Assembly: GCF_000383855.1 (NCBI RefSeq)
Contig: NZ_KB912877.1
Coordinates: 4,023,005 to 4,087,004 of the forward strand
Origin: Methylobacter marinus A45
Lineage (GTDB): Bacteria > Pseudomonadota > Gammaproteobacteria > Methylococcales > Methylomonadaceae
DNA length: 64,000 nt
Reading direction: 5' to 3'
Part shown: positions 56,632 through 64,000 of the stretch, piece by piece
Position numbering within the stretch: position 1 is the stretch's first letter
How the letters are laid out: every line of letters starts with the position of its first letter
The notes under the pieces: generated by a model
The model's input: the letters and a program-made list of their open reading frames with translations, nothing else
Databases searched by the model: none
Told to the model about the DNA's origin: nothing
Position numbers and translations under genes: made by a program

Positions 56632-57648
56632 TTAAAGTGTCTTGCCGAAAGAAAATGCTTGCTGGAATGCCTGCATGATGCGATCAAGCATGAAACCGAT
56701 AAGGCCGATCGTAAAAACAGCCACCATGATGCGGCCCAGTGAATTGGAACTGCCGTTCTGAAACTCATCCCAGACGAATTTTCCAAGTCCTGGGTTTTGC
56801 GCCAGCATTTCCGCGGCGATCAATACCATCCAGCCCACGCCCAGTGACAGGCGCATGCCGGTGAAAATATAGGGCAGGGCGGACGGCAGAATGATTTTTC
56901 TGACCTGCGTGGACCAATCCAGGCGCAGGACTTTGCCGACGTTGACCAGATCCTTGTCGACGGACGAGACGCCGACCGCCGTGTTGATCAGCGTAGGCCA
57001 TAACGAGCACAGCGTGACCGTGATCGCCGAGGTCAAAAATGATTTTTCAAACCAGGAATCGTCCGTCGTGACGTAAACGGAGCTGACGATCAAGGTTACG
57101 ATAGGCAGCCAGGCCAGCGGCGACACCGGCTTGAAGATCTGGATGAGCGGATTCAGCGCGGTGTTAAAGAGCGGGCTCATGCCGCATAAAATGCCGAGCG
57201 GTATGGCAACAATTGTGGCAATCACGAAGCCCGCGAAAACGGTGTAGAGGCTGGTGATGATCTGGTCCAGGTAAGTGGGCTTGCCGGTATAAATCCGTTC
57301 CTTGACGCGCGCATCAGGATTCTCGGCCAGCAGTTTCTCATTGCGCGCCTGCTGGCGCTGATAAAAGGCGGTTTCTTTCTGACGTTCCGCATAATGGGCT
57401 TCCACCAGTCCGCCAATTTCCCGCCATACCGCAACAGGGCCGGGAATGGCCCCCAGGCTGGTATTGACCTTGGATGCCGAAAAACTCCAGAGCCCCAGGA
57501 ACAGCGTAAACGCGATAATCGGAACGCCCATGATCAGCCATAATTCACGGGCTTGCCGCGCGGGATTTTCGCCGGCCGCCATTTTAATGACCGGTACGAA
57601 CCAGGTCAGGCCGGTAATGTTAAAAAAATTGATCAGTTTATTATGCAT
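56632..57648 (-). CDS. nrtB: Nitrate ABC transporter permease
   Basis: A 338-residue inner-membrane permease with about six helices. The EAA coupling loop is near LRLDWSTQVRKIILPSALPYIFTGMRLS (in parts), and the PVSPLAWLPIVTLIV segment is typical of NrtB/TauC-like permeases. A charged insert (about 90-125, ERQKETAFYQRQQARNEK) between the first helices is longer than usual and may sit in the periplasm or cytoplasm. AAAGGTG lies 5 nt before the ATG on the minus strand. It lies between nrtA and the ATPase. Confidence 0.92.
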   Translation of the reverse strand: MHNKLINFFNITGLTWFVPVIKMAAGENPARQARELWLIMGVPIIAFTLFLGLWSFSASKVNTSLGAIPGPVAVWREIGGLVEAHYAERQKETAFYQRQQARNEKLLAENPDARVKERIYTGKPTYLDQIITSLYTVFAGFVIATIVAIPLGILCGMSPLFNTALNPLIQIFKPVSPLAWLPIVTLIVSSVYVTTDDSWFEKSFLTSAITVTLCSLWPTLINTAVGVSSVDKDLVNVGKVLRLDWSTQVRKIILPSALPYIFTGMRLSLGVGWMVLIAAEMLAQNPGLGKFVWDEFQNGSSNSLGRIMVAVFTIGLIGFMLDRIMQAFQQAFSFGKTL

Positions 57649-57790
57649 AGGACACCTTTATCAGAAGGGATAGGGGCTCTCGCATGGCGTCCGCTGCCTG
57701 TCGGCGGCAGTTAAAAAAAGGCGCGTCCCTGCACCAAATTAACGTCCCATGTCTATCCAGGAGAGGCTCATGACCGAGTTGCTGAACTGT

Positions 57791-59173
57791 TTAGTCGACT
57801 ATTTGGCCGCCTACGACTTTTTGCTTGCCTTTAAGGCCGATAGCAAATTTGGCCAGGTATTCATTGGGTTTGCCGCCCTCGTAAACAATGCCGTCGATAA
57901 AGTCGGCCTGGGGCGGTTTGATGCCGGTTTCAGTGTCGGCGGGGAAATCGCTGGCGGTGGCTTTGCCTTCGGCTATCAATTCCTTGGCCGCGGCTTTATA
58001 GATATCGGGGCGATAGACTTTTTTAGCGATTTCCATGAACCAGTCGTCCGGTTTGTATTCGTTGATCTGTCCCCAACGGCGCATTTGGGTCAGGTACCAG
58101 ATGGCATCGCTGTAATAAGGATAAGTGGCATGGTTGCGGAAGAAGACATTGAAATCCGGTAATGGCCGTTTATCGCCTTTTTCGTACTCGAATGTACCGG
58201 TCATGCTGTTGGCGATCACATCGAAGTCGGCGCCGACATATTGTGTTTGCGACAGCATTTCAACGGCTTCCTTGCGGTTTTTGTTGTTGTCTTCATCCAG
58301 CCACATGGCGGCGCGGATCAGGGCCTTAACGACCGCGATATGGGTATTGGGGTTTTTGTCGGCCCATGCCTTGCTGACGCCGAAGACTTTTTCGGGGTTG
58401 TTTTTCCAGATTTCATAATCGGTGACGACAGGGATGCCTATGCCTTTGAATACGGCTTGCTGGTTCCACGGTTCGCCCACGCAGTAGCCGGAAATAGTGC
58501 CTGCTTCCATGGTCGCCGGCATTTGCGGCGGCGGCGTTACCGATAGCAGTGCGTCTGCGTTAATTTGTCCGGAATTTTCCTGAGGGGGCGCATAATAGCC
58601 GGGCTTGATGCCGCCGGCCGCCAGCCAGTAACGCAATTCATAGTTATGCGTGGAAACCGGGAACACCATGCCCATATTAAAAGGCTTGCCTTCGGCTTTA
58701 TACTTGTCGATGACCGGTTTTAGTGCATCCGCTTTAATCGGATGCATCGGTTTGCCGTCTTGCATCGGCACATGGGGTTTCATTTGATTCCAGACAGCAT
58801 TCGATACGGTAATGGCGTTGCCGTTTAAGTCCATGCTGAAGGCGGTAATGACATCGGCCTTCGTGCCGAAACCGATGGTGGCCCCCAAAGGCTGGCCGGC
58901 CAGCATGTGGGCGCCGTCCAGTTCGCCGCTGATGACGCGGTCTAACAGGACTTTCCAGTTTGCCTGGGCTTCGATTTGCACATACAGTCCTTCGTCTTCG
59001 AAGAATCCCTTTTCATAAGCAACCGCCAAAGGGGCCATATCCGTCAACTTGATGAAGCCGAATTTGAGATTTTCTTTTTCCAGATTTTCAACTGCACCGG
59101 CGCCGGATGCGAAGGCCAGGGCGATCATTGCCGCCGCCCATTTTCTTATAATTATTGTTCCAGGTTGTCTCAT
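57791..59173 (-). CDS. nrtA: Nitrate/nitrite ABC transporter substrate-binding protein
   Basis: 460 residues from ATG 59173 (GAGG 5 nt upstream); the longer upstream frame reads through the regulatory leader and is rejected. The N terminus [20 protein letters not shown] is a signal peptide, cleaved near GAGA-VE. The rest is a CmpA/NrtA-type binding protein ([46 protein letters not shown]). It captures nitrate or nitrite in the periplasm; a bicarbonate role (CmpA) is less likely given the control region. First gene of the operon. Confidence 0.93.
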   Translation of the reverse strand: MRQPGTIIIRKWAAAMIALAFASGAGAVENLEKENLKFGFIKLTDMAPLAVAYEKGFFEDEGLYVQIEAQANWKVLLDRVISGELDGAHMLAGQPLGATIGFGTKADVITAFSMDLNGNAITVSNAVWNQMKPHVPMQDGKPMHPIKADALKPVIDKYKAEGKPFNMGMVFPVSTHNYELRYWLAAGGIKPGYYAPPQENSGQINADALLSVTPPPQMPATMEAGTISGYCVGEPWNQQAVFKGIGIPVVTDYEIWKNNPEKVFGVSKAWADKNPNTHIAVVKALIRAAMWLDEDNNKNRKEAVEMLSQTQYVGADFDVIANSMTGTFEYEKGDKRPLPDFNVFFRNHATYPYYSDAIWYLTQMRRWGQINEYKPDDWFMEIAKKVYRPDIYKAAAKELIAEGKATASDFPADTETGIKPPQADFIDGIVYEGGKPNEYLAKFAIGLKGKQKVVGGQIVD

Positions 59174-59200
59174 GCGGACCTCATTAAGTAAAAAATTGCG

Positions 59201-59256
59201 AAAAAAAAGGCGTCTGCAAACCGAATGGGTTTGCATTCGATCTGAAAGACGCCTTT
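59201..59256 (-). terminator. Intrinsic terminator in the nrt leader
   Basis: On the minus strand AAAGGCGTCT (59247-59256) pairs with AGACGCCTTT (59206-59215), continued inside by a 7-bp stem (GCAAACC/GGTTTGC), and is followed by eight Ts. It lies 28 nt before the nrtA start, so transcription would stop before the genes unless antitermination occurs. Confidence 0.85.
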
Positions 59257-59264
59257 GTCCGGTC

Positions 59265-59309
59265 TGGCTCGCCGTTGAGCCAAAATTGTCAGCGCTCCGC
59301 CGTTGGAGC
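59265..59309 (-). promoter_or_regulatory. Two-hairpin ANTAR-target leader (NasR/NasT-type antitermination site)
   Basis: Minus-strand hairpin 1 (59294-59309) is GCTCC-AACGGC-GGAGC. Hairpin 2 (59265-59282) is TGGCTC-AACGGC-GAGCCA. Both have the same six-base loop with A at position 1 and G at position 4, the features known to be required for binding by ANTAR-domain proteins. They lie between the sigma-54 promoter and the terminator. Binding of an ANTAR protein is expected to favour read-through when nitrate or nitrite is present. No ANTAR gene is in the window. Confidence 0.8.
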
Positions 59310-59324
59310 CTTTGTTTCGTATAA

Positions 59325-59340
59325 CGCAAGCCTTGTGCCA
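59325..59340 (-). promoter_or_regulatory. Sigma-54 promoter of the nrt operon
   Basis: Minus-strand TGGCAC-N5-TTGC matches the -24/-12 consensus exactly, with the conserved GG and GC at correct spacing. The start point would be near 59314, a few bases before the first ANTAR hairpin. A TTGCACCAATTGGG at about 59489-59502 on the plus strand resembles an NtrC half site and could be an enhancer; it is a weak call. Confidence 0.8.
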
Positions 59341-59711
59341 TAGTTGTAAAAAACCGGTACAAAACAAATTATGTTTAACCAGAACAAGGCCTTAAGGGAA
59401 TGGTTTTAACTATTGTTTCAGTTTTGGCAACGCCGGTAGCATTAACAGGGCGGGGCAGCGCATTATTTTTGTGCGGCCGTTTTGATAATTGCACCAATTG
59501 GGATTTTTTAATTCATTGAGTGCCGGAGGTTTCGGCGTGAACGCCAGGTATCGGGCGGGTAGTCCCGGTATGTTCGCGCGAACATGGCGTATTAATCAAT
59601 CCACCCCGCGCTTTCTCATCATCCCGAACCATTAATCGGCAAGGTCATGAGAAAACGGGCGAAACGGCATGAAACCTGCCTTATAAAATCAATTTAGGGA
59701 GAGTTTTATTC

Positions 59712-60683
59712 ATGTCTAAAATGAGCCATATCAATGTAATCGATAAATATGAAGAACATCGATTAGCCATTCATAATCTGCTTTCTTCCATTTTGAGCTG
59801 CTTTGCCGATGAAAAAATGTTCGAGCAAAGCCAGGAGGAACTGACCGAACGGCTTAACTCTTTATGCGCTTATTATCCGTTTCTCAGTCTGCTGTACCTG
59901 CTTGACGCCGACGGCCGGCAGGTCTGCATGAATGTGCCGGGCAGCTATTTTAAGCACCATCCCAAAACCGGCCTGGGAACCGACCGCAGCAAACGGCCGT
60001 ATTACCTGCTGGCGTCGAAAACAGACAATGTGGTTGTGACCGAGCCCTATTTGTCCAGTGTCAGACAGGAATTATGCCTGTCCACCAGCATGAAGGTTTT
60101 TAACCAGGACGGCTCGGTAAGAGGCTTTATTGTGATGGACATTGACCTGGGATCGACGCTGGCATTTCTGACGGGCGACAGCAAACGCGTTCATTTCGAG
60201 CCTTATTTTAAAATCATATACAGCCTGATCGTGCTCGGCTTGTTCACGGTCGCCCTGGTGCTGCTGTACGCGGCCGGCGTCGAATGCGTAAAAGTACTGA
60301 GTTCGATCATTGATCCCCGGACGATGATCGAGATACCGTTCGGCATTGTCATTTATCTGACCCTGGCATTGGCCATATTCGATCTGGGCAAGACGACGCT
60401 GGAAGAAGAGGTGCTGTTATACAAGGATATCCTCCGGCACAGCTCGACCCGGCGCACCATCACGCGCTTCATCGCGGCTATCATCATCGCCGTATCGATC
60501 GAAGCCCTGCTGATGATATTCAAGTTCGCGTTGAAGGGCGGCGGCGAGCACATTATCGAGGCCGTCTGGATTATTATCGCCGCGGCGCTGCTGTTGCTGT
60601 CGCTGGGCGTTTATGTGTATCTGGGCAGCAAGGCGGAAGGCATACTGCTGAGCCATCGCGGTCAATTTAAGAAAAAAGCCTGA
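59712..60683 (+). CDS. Membrane protein with N-terminal Cache/PDC-like sensor domain
   Basis: A 323-residue protein. Residues 1-160 look like a Cache/PDC sensor (TEPYLSSVRQELCLSTSMKVFNQDGS and RGFIVMDIDLGSTLAFL, each in part). Four membrane helices follow (about 170-195, 212-230, 258-280, 290-310), ending in a short basic tail. No output domain is present. Oddly, there is no N-terminal membrane helix before the sensor domain, so by simple topology it would be cytoplasmic. AGGGAG lies 9 nt before ATG 59712. It is divergent from nrtA. Function unknown. Confidence 0.75.
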   Translation: MSKMSHINVIDKYEEHRLAIHNLLSSILSCFADEKMFEQSQEELTERLNSLCAYYPFLSLLYLLDADGRQVCMNVPGSYFKHHPKTGLGTDRSKRPYYLLASKTDNVVVTEPYLSSVRQELCLSTSMKVFNQDGSVRGFIVMDIDLGSTLAFLTGDSKRVHFEPYFKIIYSLIVLGLFTVALVLLYAAGVECVKVLSSIIDPRTMIEIPFGIVIYLTLALAIFDLGKTTLEEEVLLYKDILRHSSTRRTITRFIAAIIIAVSIEALLMIFKFALKGGGEHIIEAVWIIIAAALLLLSLGVYVYLGSKAEGILLSHRGQFKKKA

Positions 60684-60908
60684 TTGTGCCATACTGTTCA
60701 AACTGTGCTTGAGTCGGTAACGGACGCCGCGGAACGAACAAAGAAATTTTTCTCTCAAACAACAAGTTTTGAAATAATGGCGGCATAAACGCGGTATAAG
60801 ATGGCTAGCCACAATAAACATTGGAATCAAGGACCTGACCGGCCCCGGACATTTATCGGTTTCAGGTTGAATCCGTCTCTCTTTCAAACTAACCCGTAAA
60901 GGACTGAC

Positions 60909-61802
60909 ATGATTAAATACACACCTTTAAAAGACCACGATACACCCGTCAAGGTATTGTTTACAGGTTACCTCTGCACAGTAGGTATCGGTTATGTTGT
61001 TGCATTGATCCAGATTCTGTTTACGCACGGCATGGCCGACGGTAAATTCGGCCTGTCCATCGATGATATCGTCTACAGTTACTACGGCAACCGCTCGGGC
61101 ACGGTGGTGGAAACGAAACTGAACGGCTCGATGAAGGAGATGGCGCCCGAGGCGGAGCGCTTCCAGATCATACAGTGGGTCCGGGACGGCGCGCAGATCA
61201 ACGACTATAAGCCGTCCGGCGTCGCCAACATCATCGAGACGCGTTGCGTTCTGTGCCATAACGAAGGCGCCTCGGGTATTCCGAATTTCTCCGATTTCGA
61301 GCAGCTGAAAGCCTTGACCACGCAGGACGAAGGCGCGACCTTCAGCTCGCTGACGCGGGTTTCCCATATCCATTTATTCGGCATCAGCTTTATTTTCATG
61401 TTCGTCGGGCTGATCTTCGCCTTTTCCGAAACCACTCCCACGCCTTATAAATCCGTCGCTATCGGCATGCCTTACGCGTTCCTGCTGGCCGACATTCTGT
61501 CCTGGTGGCTGACCAAAATCCATCCGATGTTCGCCTGGCTGGTCATTCTGGCCGGTACCGGCATGGGCGTTTCATTCGCGTTTATGTGGGTCACATCCAT
61601 CCTGGAAATGTGGCTGTTCAGACCGGTGTTTATCGAAGGTCCGGGCATGAAAGTGCAGGCGTGGCTGGAAAGCCTGGCTTGCGGAGGCGAGGAAAGCGGG
61701 GTGAATAAAGCCTACTGCGCTTTCAAACGCGGGATGGCTATTCTGAAGGATAAATGGCTGCAGCATGGCTGGCCATGGCTTAAGGGGCTGTTCGATAAAT
61801 AG
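60909..61802 (+). CDS. Membrane-anchored c-type heme protein
   Basis: A 297-residue protein. One membrane helix (15-38) precedes a periplasmic region with a single heme site, CVLCH (Cys113, Cys116, His117). Several helices follow (about 145-240), and a soluble tail ends the chain. AAAGGA is 6 nt before ATG 60909. It is not a known cytochrome class; the heme part is short and probably lies on the periplasmic face. Electron transfer is inferred from the heme motif. The partner is unknown. Confidence 0.75.
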   Translation: MIKYTPLKDHDTPVKVLFTGYLCTVGIGYVVALIQILFTHGMADGKFGLSIDDIVYSYYGNRSGTVVETKLNGSMKEMAPEAERFQIIQWVRDGAQINDYKPSGVANIIETRCVLCHNEGASGIPNFSDFEQLKALTTQDEGATFSSLTRVSHIHLFGISFIFMFVGLIFAFSETTPTPYKSVAIGMPYAFLLADILSWWLTKIHPMFAWLVILAGTGMGVSFAFMWVTSILEMWLFRPVFIEGPGMKVQAWLESLACGGEESGVNKAYCAFKRGMAILKDKWLQHGWPWLKGLFDK

Positions 61803-62149
61803 CGTTGCCGTTCACATCAGGGCTGTAGGGTCGGATTGACTTGCAGCCCGCGGGTATTTGCGGCTTCGATCGTCGGGTTATGCCATGGCTGACCCGATTT
61901 GTTGAACTTCAGAAAAATCCGCTCTGCAAAAACTTGCGAAAAACCTTTAAGTTTAGTTCATAAATCAATTAAAACCAGGGCTTTTATCAGGCGTCGGAAA
62001 AGAGATTGACACACCTGTAACGTGTTGTTAGTGTTGACTTGCCCGGGAAATGGATCACATTCCTGAGCGGCGGCGCACAAAGATGCGTGGGCGCTAACAT
62101 AATGATTTATCGGGTAATGAGATTGTTTACCCTAAGGAGCATAAATAAT
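61803..62149. other. Promoter-bearing gap before the flp pilin gene
   Basis: No gene is supported in these 347 bp. A TTGACA at 62006-62011 is a possible -35, but the matching -10 (TAGTGT, 17 bp on) is poor. A weak GGGCTG/CAGCCC hairpin after the heme protein gene (61821-61850) might be a terminator. Confidence 0.4.
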
Positions 62150-62365
62150 ATGAATAATAAGAAGATGGAAGGTAGCAAAATGAAGAAATGGTTATCCGCG
62201 TTTATAAGGGATGAGGAAGGCGCGAGCGGCATTGAGTATGCATTGGTTGCCGCGATGGTTGCGATTGCTCTGGTTGCTTTCGTGCCGACGATCAATACTG
62301 CAATCACGGGTATTTTTCAACAAATTTCGGACGCGTTGACAGGAACACCAACAGGAAGTGGTTGA
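62150..62365 (+). CDS. Flp family type IVb pilin
   Basis: A small pilin of 71 residues from ATG 62150 (AAGGAG 10 nt upstream), or 61 from ATG 62180 (GAAGG 7 nt upstream; gives MKKWLSAF, the usual look). The cleavage region is DEEG-ASGIEYALVAAMV; the Glu at mature position 5 and the next Tyr are conserved in Flp pilins. One hydrophobic helix follows, then a short flexible tail. It would be processed by the adjacent prepilin peptidase and assembled by the Tad machine, which must lie beyond this window. Confidence 0.88.
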   Translation: MNNKKMEGSKMKKWLSAFIRDEEGASGIEYALVAAMVAIALVAFVPTINTAITGIFQQISDALTGTPTGSG

Positions 62366-62399
62366 TCCAAATTCGCCCGGAATTTAACGGACGCATGAA

Positions 62400-62936
62400 A
62401 TGGATATCCTGACGACCGTCCCGATCCAATATTGGGCCCTGGGAGGCTGGGCCGCTGCCTGCGGCGGTTATGACCTGGCGGTCCGCCGCATTCCCAATAT
62501 TCTGTCACTGGGCGCTCACGCCGGTGCACTGGCGATGCTCGCGGTGAGCGGCCAAGGCTGGCTGGGCGCATCGCCATCCTCGTGTTTCGCCGCCTGGGCG
62601 TTGGCGCTGGTTTTAACGGTGCCCGGCTATGCGTTGAGGCGCCTGGGGGCGGGGGATGTAAAATTGCTCGCCGCCATGGGGCTGGCGGGCGGCATGGAAG
62701 CGATGCTGACCGCGTATGCCACTGCCGGCCTTTTGGTGGGCGGCACGGCGGTCATCTGGCTGATGGCGTATCGCTGGCAGCCGGTGTTGGCTCCGCAACT
62801 GGCGCGAATCGGCATTGATGCGCCGGCGATATCGGAATCGAAGGGCAGGATACTGCCTTTCGGACTGGGACTCGCCATCGGTTTTGTCGTTGCGTTGGTG
62901 CTAATCAGTGTTAACGCTCCGCTTTTATCCGGCTAG
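62400..62936 (+). CDS. A24 family prepilin peptidase (TadV/CpaA-like)
   Basis: A 178-residue membrane aspartic peptidase with about six helices. The catalytic aspartates are Asp25 (GGYDLAVRRIPNILS) and Asp86 (GAGDVKLLAAMG). It lacks the N-terminal methylase domain of PilD, as expected for TadV/CpaA. It should cleave the Flp pilin encoded 35 nt upstream and the TadE pseudopilin downstream. ATG 62400 is used; another ATG at 62395 is out of frame and short. Confidence 0.88.
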   Translation: MDILTTVPIQYWALGGWAAACGGYDLAVRRIPNILSLGAHAGALAMLAVSGQGWLGASPSSCFAAWALALVLTVPGYALRRLGAGDVKLLAAMGLAGGMEAMLTAYATAGLLVGGTAVIWLMAYRWQPVLAPQLARIGIDAPAISESKGRILPFGLGLAIGFVVALVLISVNAPLLSG

Positions 62937-63010
62937 CTTGAGTGATAGCAATGAAATAGGGTTTACTACGCAGTTTGCCTGTTCATCCGCCGAAACAAGC
63001 GGGTTTAAAA

Positions 63011-63092
63011 CCTGTGGGGCGACTTCGCCTAAAGCGCCTACTGTTGGCAGTCGCCTTTTATCTGAATGGGCGACTGAAATCGCCCCCACAGG
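63011..63092. repeat. Inverted-repeat element between prepilin peptidase and tadE
   Basis: Ends CCTGTGGGGCGACTT and GAAATCGCCCCCACAGG are near-perfect inverted repeats. The inside contains a second GGCGAC/GTCGCC pair and, at 63026-63047, a 22-bp exact inverted match to 379-400 in the MITE-like element at the other end of the window. It has no coding potential. Confidence 0.6.
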
Positions 63093-63140
63093 CTTGCGTA
63101 AGTCCTGTGAAATTTATTTTTCATCTTCAAGGTTAAAAGC

Positions 63141-63644
63141 ATGGCAAATAACCTTACACAGTCTTCATTCGGCGCGCGCCGCCGATTATCGCGCGGCTTA
63201 CGCAAACAAAGCGGGGCGGCGGCCATAGAGGCCGCGCTTTTGTTCGTCATTTTTTTCACGTTGTTCTACGCCATCGTCAGTTATTCGATGCCGCTTTTGA
63301 TGATGCAGGCGTTTCACCATGCGGCGTCATCGGGAGCAAGAGCGGCGGTGGCGGTTAATCCTGACACGGCTGATTATGAAGGCGCCGTGGCAGGCAGGGT
63401 GCGCACGGTTGTGGGCGAATTGCTGGATTGGCTGCCCCCGGCCGCCCATAATGCCGTGCTGGGTGAAGGGAATGCAAAAGTGCTGGTGCAATTCGACCAG
63501 CCAAGCGCCGGCATGCTGACCGTGACCGTCCAGTTCCCTGGATACACGACGAATCCGCTGATACCGATTTTGAAATTCCCCCTGGTGGGCGATGTGCCGA
63601 AGCTGCCCCCAGACCTCATTGCCCGCGCTGTCGTACAATTATAA
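63141..63644 (+). CDS. TadE-like pseudopilin
   Basis: A 167-residue protein. An N-terminal prepilin-like signal (RKQSGAAAIEAALLFVIFF) is the TadE hallmark, with Glu in the AAIEAALL helix. A periplasmic domain of about 110 residues follows. TadE proteins are minor pilins processed by the A24 peptidase. It is downstream of the Flp pilin and peptidase genes, consistent with a tad/flp locus that continues past the window. ATG 63141 starts about 20 nt after a weak ribosome site. Confidence 0.8.
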   Translation: MANNLTQSSFGARRRLSRGLRKQSGAAAIEAALLFVIFFTLFYAIVSYSMPLLMMQAFHHAASSGARAAVAVNPDTADYEGAVAGRVRTVVGELLDWLPPAAHNAVLGEGNAKVLVQFDQPSAGMLTVTVQFPGYTTNPLIPILKFPLVGDVPKLPPDLIARAVVQL

Positions 63645-63701
63645 ACCTTGGACTCGAGCAGGGCGCGGCTTAAGGTCCGCGCCAATATCCCATGGGCATA
63701 A

Positions 63702-63761
63702 GTACCCATAGGGCATAAATAAATTCGCACCTGCAATTTTCTGATTTATTCCATGCTCATT
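63702..63761. repeat. GGTGCGNATTTATGCCCT family repeat, partial copy
   Basis: The 38-bp right flank (63724-63761) matches 28871-28908 at 35 positions. The left part, ACCCATAGGGCATAAATAAA, corresponds to the inner stem of the full copy with several changes. Confidence 0.65.
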
Positions 63762-63830
63762 TTCCTTGATTCCCAGGCGTTTTAATCTGGCAATTCCTAC
63801 GGATCGATGCCTAGATACCGCAACACGTAG

Positions 63831-63852
63831 GGGCGAACCTGTGTGTTCGCCC
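63831..63852. repeat. GGGCGAAC palindrome
   Basis: An 8-bp perfect stem with a 6-nt loop (CTGTGT). Palindromes of the form GGGCGAAC...GTTCGCCC are common dispersed repeats in many bacteria. It is present once here. Confidence 0.5.
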
Positions 63853-64000
63853 TTGCCCAGCGGTTCGCCTTTGGCCAGCGGTTCTCCGATAACCCGTTGT
63901 GCAGCCGAAACAGGGCGCAACATGGAATAATCACTTCCGAGTCGGTGAGAGAACAAGGACTGCCGGCGCAATGGCGTTTACAAGACATTCAAGAGAATTT

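Larger units (their letters stand above)
63645..64000. other. Repeat-bearing tail of the window
   Basis: No gene is supported. Positions 63702-63761 resemble 28849-28908 (GGTGCG family). A perfect GGGCGAAC/GTTCGCCC hairpin is at 63831-63852. The rest, including GCCAGCGGTT repeated at 63856-63866 and 63873-63883, shows short direct repeats only. The next tad gene presumably starts beyond. Confidence 0.5.

Noticed and set aside
59174-59362. N-terminal extension of nrtA through the leader
   Set aside because: The region is a regulatory leader with two ANTAR hairpins and a terminator; the 63 extra residues precede a normal signal peptide and are not protein-like.

Overview
The window reads as chromosomal DNA of a gammaproteobacterium. 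The best support is the gene run gyrA-serC-pheA-hisC-tyrA-aroA-cmk-rpsA-ihfB, a gammaproteobacterial arrangement. A methanotroph or methylotroph of the Methylococcales type is plausible from the overall gene mix (transhydrogenase, feoABC, nitrate ABC transporter, double metal-binding copper ATPase, many small palindromic repeats). No methane or methanol oxidation gene is present, so that is an inference. Composition is moderately GC-rich and fairly even, except for AT-rich intergenic islands.

Layout. 1-296: 3' end of a P-type cation ATPase, followed by a MITE-like element. 637-8015: a seven-gene V/A-type ATPase operon (B-D-I-K-E-DUF2764-A) of the chlamydial type; its rotor subunit keeps the residues used for sodium binding. 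8171-9418: LMW phosphatase and dienelactone hydrolase. 9591-20505: the gyrA to ihfB housekeeping run. 20943-23807: Fur box and feoABC. 24030-28646: HerA-like ATPase, small exported protein, DUF2959 lipoprotein, prfC. 29118-38462: cupin, peptidoglycan-binding lipoprotein, pntAB, copper ATPase, alcohol dehydrogenase, CBS/CorC protein. 38509-43254: hybrid sensor kinase, methyltransferase, WGR protein. 43933-46994: a type II-C-like cas9 with a divergent candidate tracrRNA and no cas1, cas2 or array in view. 46991-53464: DedA/FAD oxidoreductase fusion, a repeat-rich gap, and a class A penicillin-binding protein. 53596-59340: the nrtA-nrtB-nrtCD-porin operon with an elaborate control region. 59712-61802: a Cache-like membrane protein and a membrane c-type heme protein. 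62150-63644: a Flp pilin, prepilin peptidase and TadE trio, the start of a tad locus that probably continues beyond the window.

Two systems stand out. First, the Cas9 reading frame is intact at 972 codons, but one metal-binding residue is replaced in each nuclease domain: the RuvC-II glutamate is Gln502, and the HNH asparagine (N863 in S. pyogenes numbering) aligns with Lys613. A strong divergent promoter and an intrinsic terminator bracket a tracrRNA-sized transcript just upstream. Together these suggest an orphan, naturally nuclease-impaired, RNA-guided Cas9, perhaps a regulator. Second, the nitrate operon is preceded on its own strand by a consensus sigma-54 promoter. Next come two short hairpins with identical AACGGC hexaloops (A1 and G4, the ANTAR target signature), then an intrinsic terminator. 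This is the layout of a NasR/NasT-type antitermination leader. The cognate ANTAR protein is not in the window.

Intergenic DNA is rich in dispersed repeats: a TTCACCACGAAGG inverted-repeat family, a GGTGCGNATTTATGCCCT palindrome family, a 274-bp MITE-like element that overlaps a stop codon, and a long GGTCAGGACTTGC palindrome.
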